NCBI GenBank assembly: GCA_031290855.1
Contig: JAISLM010000047.1
Coordinates: forward strand, 1-9,420
Direction of reading: 5' to 3'
From: Spirochaetaceae bacterium
Lineage (GTDB): Bacteria > Spirochaetota > Spirochaetia > Treponematales > Breznakiellaceae
Length of the DNA: 9,420 bases
In this document: in pieces, positions 1 to 7,276 of the stretch
How the letters are laid out: every line of letters begins with the position of its first letter
Position numbering within the stretch: position 1 is the first letter of the stretch
Made by a program: the position numbers and the translations under genes
Notes under the pieces: generated by a model
What the model was told of the DNA's origin: nothing
What the model saw: only the letters and a program-made list of their open reading frames with translations
Database searches by the model: none

Positions 1-1
1 C

Positions 2-403
2 GCCGGCAAGAACCCCAACGCCGCCAAGGAACGCCTTGCCTGGGAAGTTACCGCGCTGATACACGGCGGGGACGAGGCTGACAAGGCCCTTTCAGGCGCG
101 AAGGCGGCGTTCGGGGCGACGGGCGATCATTCGGCTATGCCTTCAAAGACGATTGCCGCCTCACGTTTCGAGGCCGGCATCAACATCATAGACCTGTTCA
201 CAGAGGCGGGACTTTGCGCTACAAAAAGCGAGGCGCGCCGCCTAGCCCAGCAAGGCGGCGCGTTTGTTTCGGGCCCGGACGGCGAACTTTACGCCGTAAA
301 CGATGTCCAAAAGATGATACGCGCCGCCGATTTTTCAGGCGGAGAGCTTATTCTGCGCGCCGGCAAAAAGCATTTTTGCCGGATCGTGGCGGGCAGTCTT
401 TAG
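2..403 (+). CDS. tyrS: Tyrosyl-tRNA synthetase, C-terminal part (5' end outside window)
   Basis: This is the last 133 residues of TyrRS, which charges tRNA-Tyr with tyrosine in the cytoplasm; the catalytic Rossmann domain lies upstream of the window. The reading frame is open from base 2, so the ATG at 137 is internal. The start matches the end of the catalytic/anticodon region (NPNAAKERLAWEVTALIHG), followed by the linker LPEx-like stretch (SAMPSKTIAASRFEAGINI). The S4 RNA-binding domain follows: LFTEAGLCATKSEARRLAQQ, then GGAFVSG, and it closes with the usual ILRAGKKHFCRIV. Stop TAG is at 401-403. The gene is convergent with dus; only 47 bp separate their stop codons. Family assignment is secure from the S4 motif and the closing RxGKKxFxRI signature. 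Confidence 0.93.
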   Translation, partial: AGKNPNAAKERLAWEVTALIHGGDEADKALSGAKAAFGATGDHSAMPSKTIAASRFEAGINIIDLFTEAGLCATKSEARRLAQQGGAFVSGPDGELYAVNDVQKMIRAADFSGGELILRAGKKHFCRIVAGSL

Positions 404-411
404 CGCCAACA

Positions 412-447
412 CGCCTTTATACCCATTCCCGTACCGACGAAAAGGCG
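412..447. terminator. Weak inverted repeat between convergent tyrS and dus
   Basis: CGCCTTT at 412-418 is perfectly complementary to AAAGGCG at 441-447, with a 22-nt loop. It sits in the gap between two convergent stop codons, where a shared bidirectional terminator is expected. There is no T-run on either strand and the loop is long, so the terminator role is only a guess. Confidence 0.25.
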
Positions 448-450
448 CGG

Positions 451-1443
451 CTAAGCAAGAAAACTTTCCAGCAAAGAACGGTACTCCGCGATAGTTTTTG
501 CCTGAACGAGGCGCGCCCGCAGCGGGGCCGCGCCGTGCAGCCCTTTAGTGTAAGCGCAGAAAACCTTTCGCATCTGGCGGCAGGCGCTCGCTTCCCCCGC
601 GTCCTCCGCGAACATTTCAAGCTGGCGGAGGGCCGTCGTAACACACAGCGCGGCATCCGGCGTTTCAGCCTTCCTCCCCAAAAGCAGGGCGCGGGTTGCC
701 GTGAAGATGAAGGGGTTGCCGAGAGCTCCCCTGGCGAACATCACGGCGGCGCAACCGGTCTCTTCCAGCATCAGCGCGGCGTCTTCCGGGCTGTACAGGT
801 CACCCGAACCCGCGACAGGCACCGGCAGCGCGTCCGCCAGTTCAGCGATGTGCCGCCAGCAGCTTTTTCCCGAATAACCCTGGGCGCGTGTCCTAGCGTG
901 AAGGCTGACGAGACTCGCCCCCGCCTCCACGGAGAAACGCGAGCACTCGGCGAAGTTTATCGAACCCGCGTCCCAGCCGCTCCGCAGCTTCACGCTCACG
1001 GGTATACCGCCGAGTGCATCCCGCGCCGCCCCCGCTACGGCCTCCACTATGCGGGCAAGCTTTTCCGGCGTACGCATCAAGGCCGCCCCCGCGCCGCACC
1101 GCGTAACCTTGGGCACGGGGCAGCCGGCGTTTATGTCGACAAGTCCGGGCCGGTACGGGGCGAGCAGCGCGGCAGCCTCCCCCATCACCTCAGGCGATGC
1201 GCCGAAAAGCTGCACCGCGTAGACCGCCTCGTTTGCCGCCCGCCGGAGCAAGCCCTCCGAAGCGGCGGACCTCCTTACCAGCGCCTCCGCCGACACTAGG
1301 CCGGTAAACGTAAGTTTCGCGCCGTAACCGACACAGATTGACCGGAAGGCGCTGTCCGTGCAGCCCGACATGGGGGCCAGGAACAGGTTCCCGTCAAGCC
1401 CAAGGCTTCCTATCCGCAGCGGACGGTATAGATCATTTTTCAT
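451..1443 (-). CDS. dus: tRNA-dihydrouridine synthase (DusB-like)
   Basis: A 330-aa FMN-dependent enzyme that reduces specific uridines in the D-loop of tRNA using NAD(P)H. Length and motif order fit the DusB/NifR3 group. The FMN-barrel motif FLAPMSGCTD is at residues 21-30. DINAGCPVPKVT is at 103-114, with the catalytic Cys108, and is followed by GAGAALMR. VSVKLRSGWD is at 149-158 and LHARTRAQGYSG at 181-192. The phosphate-binding loop VAGSGDLYSPEDA (210-222) is followed by FARGALGNPFIF (236-247). The usual GNGD of the phosphate loop is GSGD here, a mild substitution. The ATG at 1443 is supported by GGAG at plus positions 1451-1454, eight bases upstream. The stop is TAG at 451-453. Which of DusA/B/C it is cannot be proven from the motifs alone; DusB is the best fit. 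Confidence 0.92.
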   Translation of the reverse strand: MKNDLYRPLRIGSLGLDGNLFLAPMSGCTDSAFRSICVGYGAKLTFTGLVSAEALVRRSAASEGLLRRAANEAVYAVQLFGASPEVMGEAAALLAPYRPGLVDINAGCPVPKVTRCGAGAALMRTPEKLARIVEAVAGAARDALGGIPVSVKLRSGWDAGSINFAECSRFSVEAGASLVSLHARTRAQGYSGKSCWRHIAELADALPVPVAGSGDLYSPEDAALMLEETGCAAVMFARGALGNPFIFTATRALLLGRKAETPDAALCVTTALRQLEMFAEDAGEASACRQMRKVFCAYTKGLHGAAPLRARLVQAKTIAEYRSLLESFLA

Positions 1444-1450
1444 TCTTTCG

Positions 1451-1454
1451 CTCC
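1451..1454 (-). promoter_or_regulatory. Ribosome binding site of dus
   Basis: The minus strand reads GGAG followed by CGAAAGA and then ATG, a normal Shine-Dalgarno spacing. It fixes the dus start at 1443. Confidence 0.7.
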
Positions 1455-1536
1455 ATCCCGTCCACGCCCGGCACTCCCAACATTCCGCCCCTGAACGGCC
1501 GGCCCGTGTACATAATTTTTTTTAAAGTTTACAGAT

Positions 1537-1976
1537 TTATTCGCAAGTGCCCCCCCCCCCCCCTTCGCCGGCAGAAAACCAACCTTCAGCGCCCGGCAGC
1601 CGTTTTTTTAAGAACTTCATCACCCGCGGCGGACTCCGTTTCAGCCCCGACACTCCTTCTATAACCGCCCCCGCTTCCCCCGGCGTCCGGGCCGGCTTCC
1701 GGTACAACGCTGCTATTACCTCCTCCCGGTAATCTTCCGTCCCGCTCTTTCTCCGGTACACCGTATCCGCTAATATACCTAAATATTTTCCGCGTCCGCC
1801 AATTCCCTGCATTTCTTCACGGCCAGCCAGTACACCTCAAGATTTTCGGCAACGGGTTTCCCGTCAGTCTTAAACAATATCAACAACAAACAGAACAAGC
1901 GTTTTGCCGGAAGTATACCGATCTTTGTTTTGGCGATAGCCATGTGTCTGTCTATGCCATCCATATTTCCACACAC
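1537..1976 (-). pseudogene. Frameshifted transposase-like fragment (possibly IS630-type N-terminal part)
   Basis: Two overlapping minus-strand frames look like one broken gene. The upstream frame (GTG at 1976 to TAG at 1779) ends KKCRELADAENI. The downstream frame (1812-1537) continues KYLGILADTVYRRKSG. Adding one A to the AAAA run near 1785-1790 would join them as ...LADAEKYLGILADTVY. In the downstream frame, residues 43-71 (ARTPGEAGAVIEGVSGLKRSPPRVMKFLKKRL, written here only as a position guide) resemble the helix-turn-helix of IS630-type transposases: a TGxxRSPxxVxxFLKK pattern. No DDE catalytic domain follows; the frame ends after the poly-G tract at TAA 1537-1539. The fragment is short and the family call rests on one motif. 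An unrelated small hypothetical protein is the alternative. Confidence 0.35.
1550..1563. repeat. 14-nt homopolymer (C on +, G on -)
   Basis: There are fourteen consecutive C on the plus strand (G on the minus strand). On the minus strand the tract lies about 107 nt upstream of the dus ATG, in the upstream leader/promoter region. It is also inside the last codons of the 91-aa minus-strand frame (residues GGGGG near its end). Tracts of this length are prone to slipped-strand length change. Poly-G tracts upstream of tpr genes in Treponema pallidum are known to alter transcription. Downstream on the minus strand, TTGCGA and TAAAAA 16 bp apart could form a weak promoter, but this is inference. Confidence 0.85.
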
Positions 1977-2406
1977 ACCCGGATGAGAATACTTTATCGT
2001 GTTCTTTCGTTTATAGTTCCATGTTACTCCAATGACTAAAGCGGTATATGAAAAATTCGATATGAACCTCCCAGGGTTTATACCAGCCCCTTCCTTAAAA
2101 ATATTTCTTTGTTAACGGCGCCCGGAGTATTTAAACCTGCCGGCCTCCCCGGAAGCCCTGCCGCCCTTTTCATTCTGAGCGCAATGGAGGAGGCCTGCCG
2201 GCGGGGCCCCGTAGCGGGACATTTCAAAATACAACCGCGCGTAAGGCTAATTCCTGTATAGACTTAGACTTACAACATGCCTGTTTAAAATACCGGATGG
2301 CTTCTGGGCTTTTTTGTAACTCTTTGTCCTATCTGGAATTAGCTCTTTCGTAAATTATTGTAATATAACAACTTATGTAGTTTCGCTTATTTTTCCGATG
2401 TCCAAT
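1977..2406. other. Intergenic stretch with no recognisable gene
   Basis: About 430 bp without a credible reading frame on either strand. The middle (about 2137-2220) is G+C rich, with two copies of CCTGCCGGC near 2137 and 2193 and a GGGGCCCC palindrome near 2203-2210. The rest is A+T rich, as expected for upstream regulatory DNA of the solute-binding protein gene. I see no tRNA, riboswitch or complete mobile element here. Confidence 0.5.
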
Positions 2407-2428
2407 CGCGGGAGTTTACTTTCCCGCG
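2407..2428. promoter_or_regulatory. Palindrome over the -35 box, candidate operator
   Basis: CGCGGGA (2407-2413) and TCCCGCG (2422-2428) form a perfect 7-bp inverted repeat with an 8-nt spacer. The spacer contains the proposed -35 hexamer at 2415-2420. A dyad centred on a -35 box is a typical repressor site. It lies upstream of the expected transcript start, so a DNA-level operator is more likely than an RNA hairpin. The regulator is unknown. Confidence 0.45.
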
Positions 2429-2444
2429 CCATGCGGGGTATACT
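2415..2444 (+). promoter_or_regulatory. Sigma-70-type promoter of the solute-binding protein gene
   Basis: -35 TTTACT (2415-2420, 4 of 6 consensus), an 18-bp spacer and -10 TATACT (2439-2444, 5 of 6). The start of transcription would be near 2451, giving a leader of about 20 nt just long enough for the ribosome binding site. Confidence 0.55.
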
Positions 2445-2459
2445 GGATTCACTTTTCAT

Positions 2460-2466
2460 AAGGAGG
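2460..2466 (+). promoter_or_regulatory. Strong ribosome binding site
   Basis: AAGGAGG at 2460-2466 lies five bases before the ATG at 2472. It is near-perfect anti-16S complementarity, suggests high expression and fixes the start codon. Confidence 0.85.
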
Positions 2467-2471
2467 AAAAA

Positions 2472-3281
2472 ATGAAAAAGTTTATGATTATGGTTCTTTG
2501 CATGACGGTTGCGGCAGGCGTGGTTTTCGCGCGCGCGCAGAAAGAAGCGGGCGGCGACGATTCACTTAAAAAGATTCACGCAAAGAAAACGTTTGTGATG
2601 GGGCTTGACGATTCGTTCCCGCCGATGGGTTTCCGCAACGAGCGGAACGAGATTGTCGGCTACGATGTCGATCTGGCCAGGGAAGTTTGCCGGCGTCTGG
2701 GCTGGGAACTCGTACTACAGCCGATAGACTGGAACGCCAAGGAACAGGAGCTTGCCACCGGCGAGATTGACTGTATCTGGAACGGGTTTACGATTACGGA
2801 CGAGCGCAAAAAGGCGTTGCTGTTCAGCCCGCCGTACCTGAAAAACGCGCAGGTTATCGTTGTCAAGCAGAATTCGCCTATCAATTCTCTTAAAGACCTT
2901 GCCGGGAAACGGGCCGGTACGCAGACCGGTTCCTCATCGGTGGACGCAATAGACGAGTCGCCCGAATTCAAGGCGTCCCTGCGTGAAATCGTCGAGTACA
3001 AGGATTTTCTTACCGCCTTCATGGACCTTGACGCCGGCGGGGTGGACGCGGTGGTCGCCGACCTTGTCGTCGCCAACGACAGCATAGGGCGCTCCGGCAA
3101 ACCGCTCCGTAAACTGCACGAAACGCTTACCGAAGAAGAGTTCGGCATCGGTTTTCGTAAAAACGATGCCGCGCTGGAGCAGGAAGTCTGGAATACGCTT
3201 ACCGGCATGGTAAGAGACGGCACTGTCGCGCAGATCTCGGAAGTGTGGTTCGGCGAGGACATCTCCGTAATCGGCAGGTAA
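2472..3281 (+). CDS. Periplasmic amino-acid-type ABC transporter solute-binding protein (family 3)
   Basis: A 269-aa exported binding protein of the SBP_bac_3 family, which captures polar amino acids or similar solutes and hands them to an ABC permease. Residues 1-22 form a signal peptide: MKKF, a hydrophobic core, then ARA with cleavage predicted before Q23. There is no lipobox cysteine at a suitable place, so it is probably a soluble periplasmic protein. Family signatures are VMGLDDSFPPMGFRNE (42-57), IVGYDVDLAREVCRRLG (61-77), DWNAKEQELATGEIDC (86-101), FTITDERKKALLFSPPY (106-122) with Arg112 in the carboxylate-binding position, GTQTGSSS (149-156), and Asp197 in VVAD at the amino-group position. 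The length is normal. It has its own promoter and terminator, and no permease or ATPase gene follows, so the transporter partner must be elsewhere. A CG dinucleotide run (2528-2538) falls in the signal-peptide codons. The exact ligand cannot be told from sequence. Confidence 0.92.
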   Translation: MKKFMIMVLCMTVAAGVVFARAQKEAGGDDSLKKIHAKKTFVMGLDDSFPPMGFRNERNEIVGYDVDLAREVCRRLGWELVLQPIDWNAKEQELATGEIDCIWNGFTITDERKKALLFSPPYLKNAQVIVVKQNSPINSLKDLAGKRAGTQTGSSSVDAIDESPEFKASLREIVEYKDFLTAFMDLDAGGVDAVVADLVVANDSIGRSGKPLRKLHETLTEEEFGIGFRKNDAALEQEVWNTLTGMVRDGTVAQISEVWFGEDISVIGR

Positions 3282-3295
3282 CCGGACCTTGATAA

Positions 3296-3332
3296 CGCGC
3301 CAGCCCGTACGCCGGTTTGGCGCGGTTTTTTT
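3296..3332 (+). terminator. Rho-independent terminator
   Basis: CGCGCCA (3296-3302) pairs perfectly with TGGCGCG (3318-3324), followed by a seven-T run at 3326-3332. Part of the 15-nt loop can extend the stem (CC 3304-3305 with GG 3314-3315). It lies 14 bp after the stop codon and ends the solute-binding protein transcript before the DUF445 gene. Confidence 0.88.
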
Positions 3333-3344
3333 GTAAACGTTAAG

Positions 3345-3365
3345 ATGCGGTTTTACACATATTGA
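3345..3365 (+). other. Possible six-codon leader ORF overlapping the DUF445 start
   Basis: ATG at 3345 opens a frame of six codons (M R F Y T Y) that ends in TGA at 3363-3365. The TGA overlaps the TTG start (3362-3364) as TTGA. Such an arrangement could feed ribosomes to the weak TTG start, which has no good Shine-Dalgarno. The leader itself also lacks one, so the idea is tentative. Confidence 0.2.
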
Positions 3366-6300
3366 TAAAAGATTTTGTTATTTCCGTTTTTGGCGGCGCC
3401 GTTGCGGGCTGGGTTACCAATTCCGTTGCCGTCAGTATGCTTTTCAGGAAGTTTTTTGGCCGCTGGGGCGGGGTAATCGAAAGCGGATACAGGGATTTAA
3501 CCCAAAGCCTTTCTCGTCTGGTTGAACAGAGGCTTGTAAACGCGGGTACGCTTGAAACTGAAATTCGAAAACCCGCCTTCACCGCCGCGTTGCGCCGCTG
3601 TGTCAAAGAAATACTGGAAAAAGAATTACCGGCAAAAACAGAAAACCTCCGCGTCAAAGATATGCCGGGAATAGACGAAACGCTCAGTCGTCTTGCCGCT
3701 TATTTTGAGCGTGGAGGTATCGCGCCGTCCTTGCCAATCGACATAAAGCTTGGGGATATTCTGGGAGAAGACGCCTACCGCTACATTGCGGAAAAAAATT
3801 CGGAAAAAATAATTTCAGGCGCGGCGGAATACAAGGGTATGGCCGGCGAAACGCTTGCTTCCTTTTTTTCGGGCCGTGCCTTTGGCGATGTTTTTTCAGA
3901 AGCTTTCATTGACCGGATCAAGGCAAACATAAACGAGGCCGCCGGTAAAATGGATTTTTCAGATGCCGGCATAGATCGGGGTTTTGAAGCGTTTGCCGAA
4001 GAACTCGGCATAGACGACATAATAAAAAAGATTGAGGAAGCCGCAGGAGAAGCCCTAATAGGGGAGCTTTTGGGTGAACCCCGCAAAACGGCGCGGGCCT
4101 TTCTGAACCATATCGCGGCCTTTCTGGAAATCGGGCCTGTCAGAGATTTGCTGACAAGCGCCCTAGCCGAAATTATCGTCGAGGCGGAATCGATTGACAC
4201 AAAATTATGCGGCATACTGAGCCCCGACCTGCTTGAAAACACAAGAGATTTTATCAGGCGTGTTGCCCCGGACCTTGTCGACGGACTGATACTGTTCATC
4301 ATCGATTCAAGGGACGAAATCGACAATCTGATAGACGAGGCTGCGGAGCGGCATTTTAAAAGGGGCGGCAGGACAAACAAACCGCTACAGGCCCTTTTGT
4401 TCGAAGCCGTTTCCAAAAGCACCGGTTTTACAAACAAAATTATAGAAACCTTGTCCCAAAACCGCATCGGTGCCGGCGAAAAACTTTCAGCCGAATTTAC
4501 GGCCTACATAAAAAACACAAGCGTGGGATATCTCGTGTCGTCTTTAAAAGAATCGGGTCTTATAAACGCCGGCATCATCGCCTCCGCGCTCCCCGGCAAA
4601 CTTCGCGCTTTACGTCCCGAAAACACCGAAGTTTTTACAAGTTTTATGAATTTAAAGGTAAAAACCCTATTCCCGAATCTGGACTTTTCTTTTATAAAAA
4701 CAAAGCTCTTACCGCTTATATACCGTGATTTGAAACAATTCCCGCAGAACGAATCCGGCGATGAAAGGCTACGGAAAAAGATTGACACTGCGATAGCTTC
4801 ACTTGCGGCAAGAAAAATAAACGACACGATAGATTTTACAAAAACATTCTTCAACGTAAACAAAACGGACGTAAAAAATTTCCTGCTCGGCCTCTGGCCG
4901 GAACTAGCCGGTATAAATGCCGGCAGTCTTTTTGCGGGGGGACCCGGTATACTTCCGTGGAAGCGCGCAGCGGAATCCGTAAAAACCGTAAATATAAACG
5001 TCATTTACGGTATTCTGCAAAACGAAACATTGTATGGCAGGGCGGCGGACTCGCTTGTGGACCTAATACTGCGGAATCTGGACACGGTACTGGGCGGCAG
5101 TGTTTTTGAGATTGCGAAAAACGAATTGGACGTGTTAAGCCCGCCCCAGGTTAACAGCATGGTGCATGATTTTATGGGGGCGCAGTTAAAACCGATAAAC
5201 GTTATAGGCGCGGTACTGGGCGGCCTTGCCGGTTTTCTCACCACTTTAGCCACGGTTTTTTTTAAGCTCCCCCCCGGTTTTCTGATATCAATGTTTGCCG
5301 TGTACGGTCTTGTCTTCGCGCTTACCGGTATAGGTACAAACTGGGTGGCGGTAAAGATGCTGTTCCGTCCGCATAAAAGGATCGCCGGCCTCAACTTCCC
5401 GCCCTTCATAGGGGTGACGGCGCTGAGGCAGGCCGAGTTTGCCGCCGGAATCGCAAAACTTATCCAGCAGAATATGCTGAACGAGGCCGCCCTGCGCCGT
5501 TTCTACGCGGAAAAACGTGACTCCCTTTATGCGCGGTGCAAGGATCGGCTTTCCACGGAAAACTATCGTTTTATAGATGATTTTCTTTCGGACGAGGCCC
5601 GGCTTAAGGCGCTTGTGGACGGCCTTGTGGACATTCTCCGCGATTACATAGAAGCCTCGCATACAAAATTGGCGGAATACATAGACAAGCACATTACGGA
5701 CAGAATAGAATCGGGCGCTATGGAAAGCTTTGCCGAGAGCCTGCCGGAAGCGCTGGTTCAAAAAATAAAGGACGGCGGGGCGGCCCGTATCGGTAAAAAA
5801 ATAGAGGAACGTATAGCGGACGAAAATCTGCCGGATTACCAAGCGTCAGGAATAATCAACGCGCTTCTGGACATCTTCTATCAATACACGCGGCAAAATC
5901 TAAGGCGCCTCCTTAACGAAAAACTGCCGCGCCGCTACGAAGCGGCATTTACAGGCTATATCGAAAATCATACCCTGGGCGATTTGGCAGACAAAGAAAC
6001 GGTATCCGGATTTACAAGGCGCTTTGTGGAAGGGCTTGGCACGTTACTGCAAAAGGCGCAAGTTCCCGCCGCAAGACTTGCCGCACGGCAGAAGACCAAC
6101 GGAAAGCTACCCCTTAAAAACTGTTTCGGCGGCGCACTTCCCGCGTTTATTAAACGGAAGGGCGGCCTTATAAACCGCCTATTGTGCGGACTGGTCGGGG
6201 ATCAAAAGTCAGTTATCGTAGGCAGGATTATGGACGGCTCAGCCGGCGCTTCGCCTTTTGACCGGTTTGTAAAGCAGGCCGCAAACGCCGTGATGCGCAA

Positions 6301-7276
6301 GGATGTCGAAGCGATAACGGCGATAGTGATAGACGAGAAATTTTTTCCGTTTCTGGAGGCCCATCGGGACGCCGTTTTCTCGATTATTGACAGGGCGCTT
6401 GAACACCCGCTCGGCTTCGACAGCAAAGTATTCAACGAAGCCGCTGCAGGGGCGGCTCTGTCCCGCCTCTTTGCCTCTGGGCGGGTTGTCGGGGAGACGA
6501 AGAATCTTTCAGTCGCGTATCTGCAAAACCTTTCATGCACAAAACTAAAAAACCTCTTGTCCGTCGTAAACATTGAAACCCTCACCGGCCTTATCGCAAG
6601 GGCTTCCCCCGTAACAAGTATTGTGACTGCGGAAATCACGCGTCGTCTGGACGATAAGGCGACTGTAAAACGCCTAAACGGGCTGATCAACGCAGCGGCC
6701 CTGAAAGTATTCGACGGGCGGCCCATATCGCGGATACTGCGCGGCACGGACCTTGAGGCGGAGGCCGCCAGTATTACAACCATGCTTTTTGATGACGCCG
6801 CCGCTCTGGAAACCGCAAAGATCATCACAGGAAACATCCTTCAAAAGATATGCGGCGACAAAGACTTTTATCAACATACCCTCTTTCGGCGGGATCTGTC
6901 GTTTTTCCTGCGAAAGTGCGCGAGCGAAACCGATCACCGTATCCTGCGGGACTTTCTTGCCGGGCCGTTTTGCGGCTTGCTTCATAATGCCGCAGACCTA
7001 GTAAGCCCCGCGACAAGGAACGCCGTCTCCGGCGATTACGTACTACAGGCAATGTTTTCCGCTTGCGAGAATCAGTTTCCGGACCTTGTAAATTCACTTT
7101 CGTTGTATTCGGTTGTCGAACGGGAGGTAAACATGATGACCCCGGCGGAAATAGAGGGAGTCTTCTACAGTTTTGCCGGCCCTTACTTCAAAAAGATCAT
7201 CCTGTACGGCTGGATAGGTCTGTTTGTCGGCCTTTTAAGCTACGCGCTTGGCTGCCTGCCGCAGCTTCTTCCGTAA
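3362..7276 (+). CDS. Giant DUF445 membrane protein made of two fused DUF445 modules
   Basis: A 1304-aa protein of the DUF445 (YheB-like) family, whose function is not established; family members are usually around 400-450 aa. Module 1 starts with a membrane segment (residues 5-28, GWVTNSVAVSMLFRK). It has a long helical domain and closes with LSPPQVNSMVHDFMG (592-606) plus a membrane segment at about 612-633 (INVIGAVLGGLAGFL). Module 2 restarts at about 638-668 with a membrane segment ending in TNWVAVKMLFRPHKR (659-673), the classical DUF445 entry motif. It then has another long helical domain and closes with MMTPAEIEGVFYSFAG before the last membrane segment (about 1279-1299, ILYGWIGLFVGLLSYAL). 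So both the entry motif and the exit motif occur twice. Topology would put both soluble domains on the same side of the membrane. The start used is TTG 3362, because an in-frame TAA at 3341-3343 bars anything further upstream and TTG precedes the conserved membrane motif. There is no clear Shine-Dalgarno. Stop is TAA at 7274-7276. No frameshift is visible. Confidence 0.9.
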   Translation: MIKDFVISVFGGAVAGWVTNSVAVSMLFRKFFGRWGGVIESGYRDLTQSLSRLVEQRLVNAGTLETEIRKPAFTAALRRCVKEILEKELPAKTENLRVKDMPGIDETLSRLAAYFERGGIAPSLPIDIKLGDILGEDAYRYIAEKNSEKIISGAAEYKGMAGETLASFFSGRAFGDVFSEAFIDRIKANINEAAGKMDFSDAGIDRGFEAFAEELGIDDIIKKIEEAAGEALIGELLGEPRKTARAFLNHIAAFLEIGPVRDLLTSALAEIIVEAESIDTKLCGILSPDLLENTRDFIRRVAPDLVDGLILFIIDSRDEIDNLIDEAAERHFKRGGRTNKPLQALLFEAVSKSTGFTNKIIETLSQNRIGAGEKLSAEFTAYIKNTSVGYLVSSLKESGLINAGIIASALPGKLRALRPENTEVFTSFMNLKVKTLFPNLDFSFIKTKLLPLIYRDLKQFPQNESGDERLRKKIDTAIASLAARKINDTIDFTKTFFNVNKTDVKNFLLGLWPELAGINAGSLFAGGPGILPWKRAAESVKTVNINVIYGILQNETLYGRAADSLVDLILRNLDTVLGGSVFEIAKNELDVLSPPQVNSMVHDFMGAQLKPINVIGAVLGGLAGFLTTLATVFFKLPPGFLISMFAVYGLVFALTGIGTNWVAVKMLFRPHKRIAGLNFPPFIGVTALRQAEFAAGIAKLIQQNMLNEAALRRFYAEKRDSLYARCKDRLSTENYRFIDDFLSDEARLKALVDGLVDILRDYIEASHTKLAEYIDKHITDRIESGAMESFAESLPEALVQKIKDGGAARIGKKIEERIADENLPDYQASGIINALLDIFYQYTRQNLRRLLNEKLPRRYEAAFTGYIENHTLGDLADKETVSGFTRRFVEGLGTLLQKAQVPAARLAARQKTNGKLPLKNCFGGALPAFIKRKGGLINRLLCGLVGDQKSVIVGRIMDGSAGASPFDRFVKQAANAVMRKDVEAITAIVIDEKFFPFLEAHRDAVFSIIDRALEHPLGFDSKVFNEAAAGAALSRLFASGRVVGETKNLSVAYLQNLSCTKLKNLLSVVNIETLTGLIARASPVTSIVTAEITRRLDDKATVKRLNGLINAAALKVFDGRPISRILRGTDLEAEAASITTMLFDDAAALETAKIITGNILQKICGDKDFYQHTLFRRDLSFFLRKCASETDHRILRDFLAGPFCGLLHNAADLVSPATRNAVSGDYVLQAMFSACENQFPDLVNSLSLYSVVEREVNMMTPAEIEGVFYSFAGPYFKKIILYGWIGLFVGLLSYALGCLPQLLP

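Noticed and set aside
214..1299. 361-codon plus-strand open frame across tyrS and antisense to dus
   Set aside because: It overlaps two secure genes in another frame or on the other strand, is extremely Arg-rich and has no family motif. It is a G+C-driven shadow.
3781..5842. Several 130-230-codon minus-strand frames inside the DUF445 gene
   Set aside because: They are antisense to a continuous, motif-bearing coding sequence, have no ribosome sites and show low-complexity Ser/Arg-rich composition.
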